From: Isoetes taiwanensis | Lineage: Eukaryota > Streptophyta > Lycopodiopsida > Isoetales > Isoetaceae | Length of the DNA stretch: 64,000 bases | Reading direction: 5' to 3' | Assembly (NCBI GenBank): GCA_021234155.1 | Contig: JAJEKV010000004.1 | Coordinates: forward strand, 4,156,109 to 4,220,108 | In this document: positions 33,472 through 45,003 of the stretch, piece by piece | Layout: each line of letters begins with the position of its first letter | Numbering within the stretch: the first letter of the stretch is position 1 | The notes under the pieces: generated by a model | Seen by the model: the letters and a program-made list of their open reading frames with translations, nothing else | Databases searched by the model: none | Told to the model about the DNA's origin: nothing | Position numbers and translations under genes: made by a program

Positions 33472-34206
33472 TCAGTTGGAATTGCATCTAATGCATGCCA
33501 TTGTCCTGCAAGAACATGTATCGCTGTCAGAAATTAAAAACTCCATCCAAGAGCATACAGTTTGTAGAACATGGACAACCCAAGGCAAATACCCTGCTTT
33601 CAGAACAAAGAGAATCACACCACAAGACCATAAGTCTGCTTTGGCACCATCATATCCTCTGCTCTTTATAACCTCTGGAGCTACAAAACTAGGAGTGCCA
33701 CATGTAGTATGTAACAGACCATCCTCCGCTAATTGCTGTTGCAAAGCACTCAGACCAAAGTCTGATATTTTTAAATTCCCTTCTGAATCCAGAAGCAAAT
33801 TCTCAGGCTTTAGATCTCTGTGGTACACACCATGGTTATGGCAGTACTGCACTGCATTGATAAGCTGTTGGAAGTATTTCCTTGCCTCATCTCTGCACAG
33901 CTTTTGCTGCTGAATAATTTTGTCAAAGAGCTCACCTCCACAAGCATACTCCATAACCAGGTAAATTTTGGTTTTGCTTGCAAGCACCTCATAGAGCTGG
34001 ACTATGTTGGGATGCCTCAGAAGTCTCATGGTAGAGATTTCTCGTTTGATTTGCTTCACCATTTTAGGGTGAAAAGCTTTTTCTTTGTCCAGCACTTTGA
34101 TAGCCACCTGCTCCACTGTTTCCAGGTTTGTGGCTAATCTGACCTTGGCATAGGTCCCGGTGCCTAATAACCGGCCAAGCTCATATTTCCCAACTCTGGT
34201 ATCCAT
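33472..34206 (-). CDS. CIPK/SnRK3-type Ser/Thr kinase, N-terminal part only
   Basis: Protein kinase of the family that is activated by CBL calcium sensors. From ATG 34206 the frame reads [20 protein letters not shown], with the glycine loop GTGTYAKV, catalytic lysine in [20 protein letters not shown] (about residues 129-140), DFGLSAL and the activation-loop end APEVI. Kinase homology continues through [18 protein letters not shown] (subdomain IX, residue 208, about 33583) and then stops. The last 36 residues are unrelated and lead to a stop at 33472. The remaining kinase lobe, the NAF/FISL motif and the phosphatase-interaction domain are not seen in the 2.7 kb downstream. It is either exon 1 of a gene with a very long intron (no good donor seen) or a truncated copy. 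The absence of introns over 208 residues fits an intronless or retro-derived copy. Confidence 0.8.
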   Translation of the reverse strand: MDTRVGKYELGRLLGTGTYAKVRLATNLETVEQVAIKVLDKEKAFHPKMVKQIKREISTMRLLRHPNIVQLYEVLASKTKIYLVMEYACGGELFDKIIQQQKLCRDEARKYFQQLINAVQYCHNHGVYHRDLKPENLLLDSEGNLKISDFGLSALQQQLAEDGLLHTTCGTPSFVAPEVIKSRGYDGAKADLWSCGVILFVLKAGYLPWVVHVLQTVCSWMEFLISDSDTCSCRTMACIRCNSN

Positions 34207-34564
34207 ATTTTTAACTCACAAGGTCACTGAAACAAAAGCCTCGGCTTAAAGGAAGACAGAATGACAGCAGAAATGAAACAAAAAATGAAACAAAAAATAA
34301 TCTAACCATTCCCGGATAGAACCAACACAAATTTATGATAAAAGATCAACTGATGTAGCTAGCAAATACGAAGCGAAAACGAAGAGCAGTCTGGACTCAA
34401 CAGAGGTCTGAAGAAGAAACTGCTACTTCGTTGGGTTTCTTGTGGGGGCGCCCGGGTTAAAATAGTGGAATCAATTTGCTACTGGCGTGATAGACGGCAC
34501 CAGAGGAAAATGCTTGGAAGAGGAAGAAGGGGTCGAGCTGAGCCATAGCCACGACTGCGAAGGA

Positions 34565-34630
34565 ATGGGGCTGGATGACCGAGCATTTACAGGCAGTATG
34601 GGGCTGGATGACCGAGCATTTACAGGCAGT
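34565..34630. repeat. 33-bp perfect tandem duplication
   Basis: The unit beginning ATGGGGCTGGATGACCGAGC occurs twice back to back, about 360 bp upstream of the kinase ATG. Confidence 0.85.
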
Positions 34631-34639
34631 AGCCAGTTT

Positions 34640-34742
34640 TTAGCAGTCATCAGCATATGCTAGGTATATGCCAGCATATACTTGAATATGCCCACATACC
34701 CACATAAACGAGGGTTTGCCCCCCTAGGGGCAACCCAAAAAG
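34640..34742. repeat. Dispersed repeat, copy 2
   Basis: CATATGC-rich sequence followed by GAGGGTTTGCCCCCCTAGGG and GCAACCCAAAAA, related to 16765-16852. It lies upstream of the kinase. Confidence 0.55.
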
Positions 34743-35577
34743 AGATAAATGCTAATCAATATTGATTATAGTTGCTTTCATCCACTAGCACTTATATCGT
34801 GTAACATGGATATAATAAATAAGGAAAATAATAACAAAAGCTCTCTAGGACATTATACATGTAGGACACTTACAAAGCTCAGTCATATAAGTCAAAGTAT
34901 CGGCTCTAGAAGAACACAACACACACTCCATGGTTGTCTACTATTTTATCACATACAATAGCAACATTGTCCTCTACAATGAACGCCATTCTTTGCATTG
35001 AATGCCATCTCAACAACATCAAGTTCAATCTCTATTTGTATCTAATTAGTGGTTCGGCTACTAAGCTAGAATGCAAGCTCTGTTTGCATCTAATGAGTGT
35101 GCTATTGAACCAAAATTCAAGCTCTATTTGCATCTATTTAGTGGCTACTGAACTATATTCCAGATGTGAATAGGGTCTTAAGGTACTTTATCCACCAGGA
35201 TCAGAATGAATGCAACCTGGCATATACCACGTGATCCTAAGTGTTAAGTTCCAAGTGATCCCACTATGGAAGAGTAACCTCGAGATGTTAGAACGCAATA
35301 GAGTAGTGGACGCACATCACACTAAAATTTCTCTAACAAACATGCTATAATATAATAGATTAATATTTTCAACCCAACTTGTCTATGAAACACATCATAC
35401 TACAATTGTTTGAATCATCTTCCCCTTCACTTTTTTCATGGACCGTCAATATGGTAGTTTCAATTATCACTAGTTTGTGCAATAGAGCCCTTTAGGAAGG
35501 TTTTCCCATGCAACAGCAGAGTAGTTCCAATATATAAAGCAGAGAATCGGCATTGTCCTGCCAAATAATGCACCATT
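34743..35577. other. Spacer with short degenerate repeats
   Basis: No gene seen. Segments of the type AAGCTCTATTTGCATCTA-TTAGTGG recur near 35030, 35080 and 35130, giving a degenerate tandem repeat of about 50 bp. Confidence 0.5.
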
Positions 35578-36760
35578 ATGGTCAGACCTTTATTGGCAAA
35601 ATTGCTCGCTGAAATTCTTGAGCAACAATTGACATCATGGGTAGAGAAGAAAGGGGTAAATCTGTACTGTTGCTTCATGGATTTCGCAAAGGCTTTCAAC
35701 ATTGTGCCTAGGAAGAATTTGTTGTGGGGGAGGGGGGATGGGAGGGGAGGGATTATCCCTGGTGTCCCAAAGGAACTGCAAAATGAAGTATACAGGTTAT
35801 GTGAGACAGTAACAGCTCGAATGCTTGCCTACATCATGCCCCACTTTATCAACAATACCATGGGAGTGCGACAGGGATGTCCATTGTCTCCCATGCTATT
35901 TGTATTGTACATTGATCAACTGGAGGAATGGCTCACCCAAAATGGTGGATGAGAGATTTGGCTCGCTAACTACATCATTAGGCTATTGATGTATGACATG
36001 TTAGTCTCACATCCCAACAAGTATGCAACGATATCTGGATGCATTGCACTTTCTGTGAGGACACTAGAATGCAGGTCAACTTGGCAAAGACCAAGGTACT
36101 TCCCATATAATCTTCCAGACAACATAGACAACCTCGCTTCACTTATCAGAGACAAAAAGTAGAGGTGGTACAGATGTACAAATATACTGGAGCAGAGTTT
36201 GCTACCACCACATACTGGGACACCTGTATTCAACAACAGGTAATTGCAAGTTGGGAGGCACTCTATGCCATAACAATTGCCACGAAGTAGAGCTCTATGA
36301 TTGGTCCCATTAGGCACAGCTTTCAAGATTTTGGTGGAACCAATTCTTCTATATGGAGTAATCTGCGAACCAGTATTATCCCTTGTTACTTGGGAAGATT
36401 TGGAATGGGTCCAGAAAGCCTTTCTGACTCGGGCTTTTGGAGTTAAGTCCATGGTTCTATATCCAATTCTCTTCCAAGAAACAAGATTCTTGCCTCTCGA
36501 ACATGCGCTTTGGAGCGCCACATACCATAGTGCGAGAAGGTGGTAAATATGGGAGACACTCGGCAAGCGAGATAAACTAATTTCTACATCATCAGATTGA
36601 TATGTACAAATCTACAGATGTACTCAGCGAGCCTATTACCATTAAGATTGTCGAAAACCCTCCAGGCAAGGCTTTTTAATCTTGGGCAGTAATGGGCTTG
36701 TTGTGCTCCCTTTATATGGGCTCCATAGACTTTTTTCGTGGACGATGAAATTCAATTCAA
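35578..36760 (+). mobile_element. LINE ORF2 fragment, reverse transcriptase and C-terminal half
   Basis: Non-LTR reverse transcriptase remnant. Motif A is visible in CFMDFAKAFNIVPR (about 35672) and motif B in GVRQGCPLSPMLFVLYIDQL (about 35860). The catalytic YADD box is damaged: the sequence reads LLMYDMLVS near 35976, consistent with loss of six bases. Later segments read VNLAKTKV, QMYKYTGAEF and LVEPILLYGVICEPV, as in LINE C-termini. The end has an ATTCA-type tail near 36750. The 5-prime end is truncated and there are many stops. Confidence 0.8.
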
Positions 36761-36864
36761 TTCAACTATGTTAAGAAAGATAGGTATCATCATCTTTGTT
36801 ATCTTTCCCATATTCATACCCCCTTACACAAACCATTACCTTTACACTTTTAATTAGATCCCCC

Positions 36865-37100
36865 AAAAAAAAAAAAAAAAAAAAAAGATGTCGCTCCTCA
36901 TTTGGGTATGCACCCACAAATTGGAGTACAGCATATAGCAAGATTGGCAAAATACAATAAGGTTTGAACAAATTGCACAATGGTATTATTTTATACATAT
37001 ATTGTCATATTAAAAAAAAAAAAAAAAAAAGATATTTAGCAAAATATAAAATGTTGAAGATCCCCAAGGAATTGAACCTGGGCTAATCCAAAGGGTCTTT
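36865..37100. repeat. Poly(A) runs and tRNA-like (SINE-like) relic
   Basis: Two A-runs (about 36865-36886 and 37012-37030) flank AT-rich sequence. Read on the minus strand, 37100-37060 contains CCCAGGTTCAATTCCTTGGG, which resembles a tRNA T-arm and B box. No A box is clear. Likely retroposon debris. Confidence 0.35.
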
Positions 37101-37395
37101 TAAAATATATATACCTAGTGGTGTGTGTTGCTTCTATTCTATTCTATTACTCATGCAACAATATGTAGCAATATAGAAACATGTGATGATGGATTTGTTA
37201 AAAGGGAACCAAATTATTCTGCAAGCCATGAGGAAATACCCTGGGCACCCACATTATTTGTAAAAAAAATGGAAATTAAGCCCCCATGGACGCTTGCCTT
37301 AAATTGAAGCCCACATGGATTTGACAAACTGAAGTAGCTGTAGCAGGACTATACATATGATATGATATGATCTTGTCAATTGCCTAAATGTATGG

Positions 37396-37507
37396 GGGGA
37401 TGCCCACCGGGAGCACATTCCGGTGTGGACCGGTGGGGCCCCGCGACCGGCGGAGCCGGGAGCGGGTCACCGGCCACATCGGAATGTGCGACCGGTGGGC
37501 ATCCCCC
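37396..37507. repeat. 112-bp GC-rich hairpin
   Basis: Arms of about 40 bp (37396-37435 and 37468-37507) are inverted copies: GGGGATGCCCACCGG and CACATTCCG on the left return as CGGAATGTG and CCGGTGGGCATCCCC on the right, with a roughly 30-base GC-rich loop. It may be a foldback/MITE-like insertion. Confidence 0.75.
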
Positions 37508-37560
37508 ACAACATGGAAATGGGGAGCTTTTTCTTTCTTCTGCCCTTGTTTTTTCTTCTA

Positions 37561-37690
37561 GCGGTGGCGATGGCGCCCAGCAGCTATGGCGATGGCGTCC
37601 TTGGTGATGGCAATGGCAGAGGTTTGGCGATGGCGATGGCGATGGCGGAGGTGCGGGCGATGGCGCCCGGCGACTATGGCGCTTTGGCGA
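37561..37690. repeat. GGCGAT/ATGGCG simple repeat
   Basis: Interrupted hexanucleotide repeat, mostly GGCGATGGCGATGGCG. It creates long Ala/Met-rich and Arg/His-rich frames that I do not regard as genes. Confidence 0.8.
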
Positions 37691-37699
37691 CCCCGGTGC

Positions 37700-40360
37700 T
37701 CGCGACGATCGAGCTCGCAACCTATTCCTTAGTTTTTTTGTTTCTCTTGTTTTTATCGGAAGCTTAGGTTGGCGCTATTCTTGTTGATTTTTGGAAAAGA
37801 GGGCAAAGATGTGATCACCGCCGACTCCTTAGGTTTGCCGCTAACCATTTCTTGTCGATTTTAAAAAAGCGGGGCAAAGATGTGAATGCTTCTTAGAAAA
37901 TGCATAAGCCATAGCCGAAACCACGAATGCTTCTTGTTTATAGATCTTGCGCCTTTAACGAGCTTTCTTTACGTCATTCACTCGCTTCTAGATTTTTCTT
38001 TGTTTTAGGCTTTTGTTTCTAAAGTTTTCGGCTATTTCAAGATCCAATGCATGCATTTTCTCGAAGATTCGATTGTCTTTAACCTCTATTCGTCATTTTT
38101 TAGCTTCGTTCGATGCAACCGAGGAGCTTCGTTCGATGCAACTGAACATATTTTTTGGCATGATAGTTCTTCTGGATTTGTGGGTTCAAATCCCATAGTA
38201 GCGCTGGATGTGTCAACCGGTTGTAGCCATTAACTTTTCATCTGCACGGAATTAGCTTCCCCCTTTCCATTCCGGATTGTAGGGATCTGCCAGGTGGCAG
38301 CATAATATTCACTCTCAGCAAAAAAAAGCGACCCCATTTCCATGTTGTAAAGTAGAACAAGCATGACTAGAGACTAGGCATGATTCATTCTTTTGTTTAT
38401 TGGTAGATAGCATGTCAATTGATTATTCCACAAATACACACTATTATACATTAGAAAAAACAGTTGTTTAAGGAACATAATGCCCATAATTTTTGCTGTA
38501 TGTCCTCACCATGGTCCTTTAGAGGCATTTGCCATGATATCCAAATACAACTTAACAAGTTCCACATAGTAATTTAGAGGCTTTTGCCCATGATCTCTGA
38601 ATATAGCTGTAATAAAAGTATGCACGTTTGGCACTTCTGCATATCACAGATTCATCATATAAAAATATATTAGATCCAAGGAATGAACGTAAGGGAATGC
38701 GATGATGCAAATATCCATCTTAAAATATATCACACATAATGCAAAATGTATCACATAATGGAAAATTTTAAGCTTAAACAGTTTGTTAGAGATATCTGTT
38801 GCATCTCCATTGGATTTGAACTCTAGATAACTCCATGGAGAACATGGAGAATAATGGGAACATAATGTTAGAATCACTTGCAACGTTTATGAAGAATTTG
38901 ATTAACGCAGTTTATGGATCCACTAGAGGAGTTGTTAAATGTATTCCCGGCAAACCTCCAGGGTAGTTTAGAACCTCTAGGGTTGCTTAAAGCAACGGGG
39001 TCAATGACGCACTGTTTGGCACTTAGATTGGTTGCCTAAGGCTCAGCCCTAGCGGCCGTACATGCTGCTTTGCCCTAGCCTGCCCATCGTCTAGCAAGAG
39101 AGAGTGATTGCGATCTTCTTTGCCGTGCCAGCAATAGAAAGATCGTAGCATTTTTTTTCCTTCCAGGTGGAGGATGGTTTGATATAGGGCAAAACTTTAA
39201 TCTGTGGCCAGGCGAAAGGACTTCTTCTACTTTGACTCACAGGAAAAGATCCATGGCCTTCACCCAGGTGATCCGCATCTAAATTTTTCAAAATATAATC
39301 TGACAGAAAAGTTCTTTCATTCTTTTTCCACCATTTCTTACTGGCAGAACGTAGAATAAGAGGATGGAAGCAACAGATTTGTTTTTCTCTGTGGCCATAG
39401 CAGAGTGATTTATCAATATTCGTAGTCTTTAGTGGTGTATTATGGTCTCTTCACAGTTTGTATTTTGAGACTGGGCCCTGGAGAGTGGTTTGGTGGGTTG
39501 GGCTTGTTCTAAGCTTCGTTAGCTTCAAGATAATTGTTTGAGGTCAGTAATTTTCCATCATTGTCTAGATCTTTGATTGATCAAGCTGATTTGGAGGTAG
39601 AGGATCAGACCCAAAAAGAAGGTGGCAGCTTTTGGAATAGTGTGGCAGCCTATTCCAATTCATTGTTGCTTTCTCTAGATATTTTAGGTACATATGGGAG
39701 TTTCTATGTATAGCAAATGTGGTCAGGTTATTGGATTAAAAATCTTAAGATTCAAGTGGCGGGAGACCTTGGATTTCACTTTCTAAAGAAGGGGATTGCT
39801 AGTTCTTGAACTTTTTGCTTGTTCGGCAGCATGATGACCTAGAGGCTTCTCCAACAATGCATATATTTTTGATCATTTTTAGGGCTGGGCTATGGTCTAG
39901 TGGAACTTATCGGATTCAGATTCATGGCGAGCTAGGAGATCTCTACCTCTACCATGGGAATGATTTGCTTCAAGCATAAGGTTTGGGTAATTATCTCTCT
40001 ATATGTCCTTTTCTCTTATCTAGAATTTGGTCCAAATTATTCTACTAGTTTGCAATAGGTACTGGAATCATTATCTGTGCTTCATCCAAATCTGGCCATT
40101 AAGGGAACAGAAACTGCTACAGTTGAGGAAGCAAATGGATTGGTTCTTGAAATTATGGAGAAGATCCTATAGTACTTGGTTTAGCAGAAGAAAGTTGAAT
40201 TTTCCCTATAGTAAGCTGACCTGAAGAAGATGTTGAGCGACTCTAGGATGAGTACTGAACTTATTTCATCTGCTCTATTTTCTGATTGCAGATTCTTATT
40301 TTTTTCCTGAATCTTCAGGGTTTTTTGTGCTGTAATTTTATATCATATGAAGACAAAACT
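37700..40360. other. Spacer, no confident gene
   Basis: Mixed AT-rich sequence without recognisable domains. The plus-strand stretch 39400-40370 is T-rich and ends in a 26-29 base A-run at about 40373-40400, as expected for the 3-prime end of a retroposed transcript or an unrecognised LINE. Confidence 0.4.
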
Positions 40361-40368
40361 ATCGTTTC

Positions 40369-40401
<33 letters not shown>

Positions 40402-40559
40402 CAACCAGTTTGTGCAAGAAAATTGCAAGGATCATGCACAAAGCTCAAGTTTGAAGTGATTTCCCAAAATAAAAAAAAAAAGGTAGTTTCAACAAAACTT
40501 ATGCCATGCACTTACAATCTAGAATTTCAATGCCATTCTAATTCAAGAAGATGCTCTTT

Positions 40560-40955
40560 GCGACCAAGTTCAGCCAGGTGGTGCTTCTTCATATCCATCT
40601 GTCCACTTAGAACATATTGCAGCAACAGGCTTTTCATTTAGCATCAGGTTGGTTGGTGTGGTCTATTTGGAAAAGGCGGCGGCAGTGTATCTTCAAGGGC
40701 GGCTTAACAATTACTGCTAATAAGTTCTTTATGTAGACACAAGATAGATTGGTAAAGGCGTGTCTAGGTTCGCAGCTTGCTCCTGGGAAGAAACGCGTGA
40801 TTTTTGAAGAGTTTTTGGGTGTATCATCTTTTGCATAAGTGGGCTGCTCCATTTAGTGGATTATCTTTGTCTTCTGAGATTTTTATTCCTGCCTCTGCAA
40901 TTATACATGTACTTTCTTGGAATATTCAATAAAGTTTGATGTCCTAAAAAAAAGG
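40560..40955 (+). mobile_element. LINE 3-prime end, family shared with 56660-58385
   Basis: Encodes the last residues of a LINE ORF2 with two frame breaks: GWLVWSIWKRRRQCIFKG and KKRVIFEEFLGVSSFA then stop. These match the C-terminus at 58060-58261 (GWLLWTIWKRRRLVIFKG and RRLIFEEFLDVHSYA). The 3-prime UTR ends with AATAAAGTTTGATGTCCT and an A-run, again matching the other copy. Confidence 0.75.
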
Positions 40956-40966
40956 GGGATGCTCTT

Positions 40967-43900
40967 AACATGGAAGCACCCTGGTAGGTTTATTGCCGGA
41001 GATTGCTTCACATTTGTACTTATAGCTTGAGCTGCAGGCCTTGGATTTTAGTGTTGTTTAACTCATTGGAAAGCTAGTTGAGAGCTCTCTAACAATGTGA
41101 GGCATCATAGGTTTCAGATTTTGGGTGATAGATGTTTCAGTCCTGACAGATTTTGCCCTTTTAGAAGGAATGGCGTCAACTTCCAAATTAGTTGCAAAAT
41201 CTCCTATATCCATGGTAGTGCAAGGGGGAAAAATGGCATGTTAATCCTTTGGCCTAGCGAGAGTGTCTTCCAAGAAGGTGATTTTCCTACCCTGGCTCCC
41301 CGTATTAATGCATCGAAAAGTACAAATGCTTTAAATAGCAATAGTGCTTTTGTAGATGGTGCCTCCTGTTGCCAATTTTAATAGAGATCAGCCTCTACCG
41401 CTTCCTTGGAGGTTCTCAGCTTCTGGAGGGAAGTGACTGGATCAAGAAGGACTTATCATTAACTACTTCTCATTTTCATATTGCTACTGCTATTGATGTG
41501 ATTGTTCAAGGTAATATAAAAGATCTCGCTACCCTCTTGGGTGAGTTGCAAAAAAAGGAGACTCAGTTGGAGTTCCAACTATCTCCTTTTGAGGTTCCCT
41601 ATCAGCTTGATATGTGCAAGAATACTCCTCAAGCATCTGGATATAGTGGTTAAAATTGATCATGATTTACACAAGAAGTGTATTGGTAACTTGATGGCAT
41701 TTAGTGTGGTTGGCCAATATACTGGAGCATTTCTCAATACCAAGATACTTGGTTACTGGTTGACTAGCTATCTTCAGAACTTTAAAGATATTGGATAAAA
41801 AGTTATGATGTTGTTGTTGTTGATCAACTGGTGGCACGTAGTGTGGACTGAATGTGGAGTGATTATATTCTCTATCAGCCCTATTCGCCATTTGCTTTTG
41901 GTATAATTCATGTTCTTAAAATGCCATGTTGGTTTTCTATTCCTAATCTTCCTCCTGATTTCTTGGTTCTGGAGTTTTTTATAAGTATTGCTAACGGTTT
42001 GGGTACTCATCTGGCTCATTCTATTGTTGATGGAGCTAGAATTTGTGTCTCTGTTTTTTGCCCTTCTGGTTGGCATCTTCCTGAATGTGTGGTTGTGAAA
42101 AGTGGCCCTATCTTTATAAAGTTTGCCTTGCAATTGTTTAATAGCCCTCAATTTGCTGATTTATTTTCTCAACTTGCTCTATCTGTAAATTTTTGCGCTA
42201 AGCGAGATTGTCCTGCAATGGTCCCTTCTTTCTTTGTGCCTTCTACATCTATCGTATACGCTTCACCTTCTGTTGTCCCTTTGATGCTACTACCTCTTTT
42301 GTTGTCACTCCATTGTCTCTCATATCATGAATAAGTATGAGAATTTGCATGGAAGGGTGGAGCAGAGAGGAGGCTCTCCCTTGCCACTTACTCAACAAAA
42401 TAATTGGGGGGGGGGGTGGGGATTGATCATCAAATGCTAACCAAAAAAATGGAAGGGTAGAACAGAAATTTCCAAGATGAAATGGACTAATTTCCCTTCA
42501 AAATCATGCGAGATGGACATGATTGATGTTGGCTCTATTGATATGGATGTGGAACGTAATATTTAGGGCACATGAATCTTTTGTCTTGGAATGTGAGGAG
42601 CTTCTTCTCCAAAGTAAAAGGAATAGGTTATCTCTCTACATGTCTAAGTTTTTTACTACCTTTTGCTACCTTCGTGAGCATAAATGCCGATGTATACAAA
42701 GTAGCTAATGTGTTTGGATGTTATGATAATACCTTGGTGTCTGCTGCTTATGCATCTAAGGTTGGTGTGCTTGCTGCATGGAAGTCCTCTGTGGATGTCA
42801 CTTTTACTCAAACAGATAGGTTCAGGCAGTGGATAATAATCAAGTGGAAAGATAAGGGCCAAGATTGGGGTTTGATATTGTGTATGCCAATAATAGCCCT
42901 CGTCAACTTGGTGCTTTATAGGCAATTGCGAGGAGTAAAATTCTTTAGATTATCAAAATGTCGCATAGATGCTGGTTGGAGACTTCAATATGGTTGAGTT
43001 GGAAAGAGGCAGAAGCATTCGAGGATCTGAAGTGGCGCAAGGGTTCAAAAGAGAACAATTGTTGCATGTTTTACATGATTGTCAGCTTATAGAGGTTTAT
43101 AGATTCAGTCCTTCACGTGGTGTAATGGTTGGATAGGAGTTGGCAGAGCTTAGGCAAGGCACGATGATAGAGGATATTTTAATACTTATACAACTACTTT
43201 GCTTGCATATTTTCATCATTTGAATGTTCTCGATAGCTCTATGTTTGATCATAATCCACAACTCCTATCTAATGATTTGGCTAATTGTTATAGACCAATA
43301 AGATCTTACTTTAAGCTTAATGTCAAGTACTTGGAGGATGATGAATACAAGGTTGACTATAATCAGATTTGGTCTTAGGCCTTCTCATTCTGTATGGGGC
43401 ATGTGTGCGATAGTTGCAGCATTGTCTGAAGTCATTTGCAAAAGAATGGGGGAGAGTTAGAGTTGTTAAAGCTATAAGACTATTGATTTCATTGTATAAA
43501 AAATTAGAGCTACTCTTGCTCGTGCCTCTACCAACGAAGTTAGAGAAAAGGAGTTACTATTTTAGATCAAGGCTATAAAACCTGTGGAAGTTACTGAAGC
43601 CAAGGTGAAGGCAGGGTTGTAGTGGTTCAGGGATGGAAATAGATGTACATGCCTCTCTTCTATTGCAAGAAGGAAACTCGCTACTTCTATACATTCTTTG
43701 GTGTTGCCAGATGGATTCCTTATCTCTAAACCTATGCACCTTAAGCAGTATCTTCATCAACATTTTTCTTTATTCTTTGCGAGACATCCATTGCCCTTTC
43801 AAGAGGGCATGCAATTTGCTGTATTGACTAAGGTATGTCTTATTATTTCTGAAGAGCAGAGGCTGCTCCTTGAGTCCAACATTGTGAAGGAAGATTTAAT

Positions 43901-44110
43901 CGTAGCTGTGGTTCTTGTAAAAAGAAACAAATGTCATAGTCTAGATGGCATCCCTATTGAACTCTTTCACAAGTACTGAGATTGGTTGGAGAATGATGTA
44001 TATGATGCTTTCTGTGAATTCCAGAGATTTGATAAGATTTTGAACGCGGGTTGTATCTCCCTTATTCCAAAGAGCAAGGAACCGAAATTTATATCATAAT
44101 CTTGATAATT
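40967..44110 (+). mobile_element. LINE 5-prime half: ORF1, endonuclease and start of RT, decayed
   Basis: A plus-strand LINE missing its RT core and C-terminus. ORF1 (about 41097-42330) has frame breaks and a DUF4283-like segment with PCWFSIPNLPPDFLVLEFF near 41920. ORF2 opens at about 42572 with MNLLSWNVRSFFSKVKG, the start of an APE-type endonuclease, and then decays. A later segment (43640-44090) reads LVLPDGFLISKP, KCHSLDGIPIELF and GCISLIPKSKEP, the region just ahead of RT motif A. The homology stops near 44110. A G-rich run lies at about 42402-42420. Confidence 0.7.
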
Positions 44111-44640
44111 AACTGTAGGCTAGAAGTTCAAGCTGAAGGTGAAGTTGACTATGAATTTGAGTAGAAAGAAAGATTGTTTGACATATACAAATTGCAAGGT
44201 CATATTACTATAGGACATATATGGTTTTTGTTATGAATATGGTAGCTTAGGGGAGTGGTCTTGGTTAGTCTTGGTGGACTAGCATGGGTGTGCAAGTTTG
44301 GCAAATTATTGGCAAAGCAAGGCAATTAAATGGCAAGGAAACCTTATAATACCTATGGTTTAGATAACATATCTTTTAAGAGAAGTTATTATTACCATGT
44401 TAAAGGTTATAGTAAGATAAACAATAGAGCTATAAATCGTTTTATGGTTAAAAGGGAATGGGAGATCTTTAAGGAGCAAACCTGATAAGGACGACTACAG
44501 AAACTATTGAAGGCTATAGTAACTTAAGGACAACAGCAACCATTATGGGATGGCTATACAATAACGTCAGGACTAACAAACTCGAAAATTGAGGAGACGA
44601 CCGCATCGAACCTGCTTCAATTAGTCTTTAGCGGCTAACA

Positions 44641-45003
44641 CAGTGTTGTTCAAATATGCGTATTTTTTAAAAATACATACGTACCCTCCCGTACCGTACG
44701 GTACACGTATTTTTAAAAAAATATGCTTAATGCTTTTTTCAAAAAAACAGACACAGTTTTCTCAAAACAGACTTAATTTACACCCACTAGGATTCGAACC
44801 TGGGCCTCCTAGATAGCAAACAAACATGCTAACCAACTTTCCAATAGTCTGTTTGTGTTCATATTGCATAATTTGTTATATTTAAGCCAATTTTTTTAAA
44901 AAACGTTATTTTAAGCACTTTAAGTACGTATTGCATAAAATACGTATTTTTTCAAAAAATATGTCCGAAACGTACGGAACAGTACGCGTACGGGACAACA
45001 TTG
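44641..45003. mobile_element. hAT-type MITE with 8-bp target duplication
   Basis: The 363-bp element has 11-bp terminal inverted repeats, CAGTGTTGTTC at the left and GGACAACATTG at the right (two mismatches), and is flanked by a perfect 8-bp duplication GGCTAACA (44633-44640 and 45004-45011). Both features are diagnostic of hAT elements. Sub-terminal regions are rich in CGTAC palindromes and A/T runs. There is no coding capacity. It appears inserted into or next to an LTR-retrotransposon relic. Confidence 0.9.
44785..44865 (-). repeat. tRNA-like segment inside the MITE
   Basis: On the minus strand the sequence has an A-box-like GGAAAGTTGGTTAGCATG, an anticodon-arm-like stretch and the B-box/T-arm sequence CCCAGGTTCGAATCCTAGTG. 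It lacks paired acceptor stems, so it is not a functional tRNA gene but a tRNA-derived (SINE-like) piece carried by the MITE. Confidence 0.6.

Noticed and set aside
37376-37767. Arg/Pro-rich and Ala/Met-rich genes
   Set aside because: Frames over a GC-rich hairpin and a GGCGAT microsatellite.
44785-44865. Functional tRNA gene
   Set aside because: The acceptor stem is unpaired and it lies inside a MITE.
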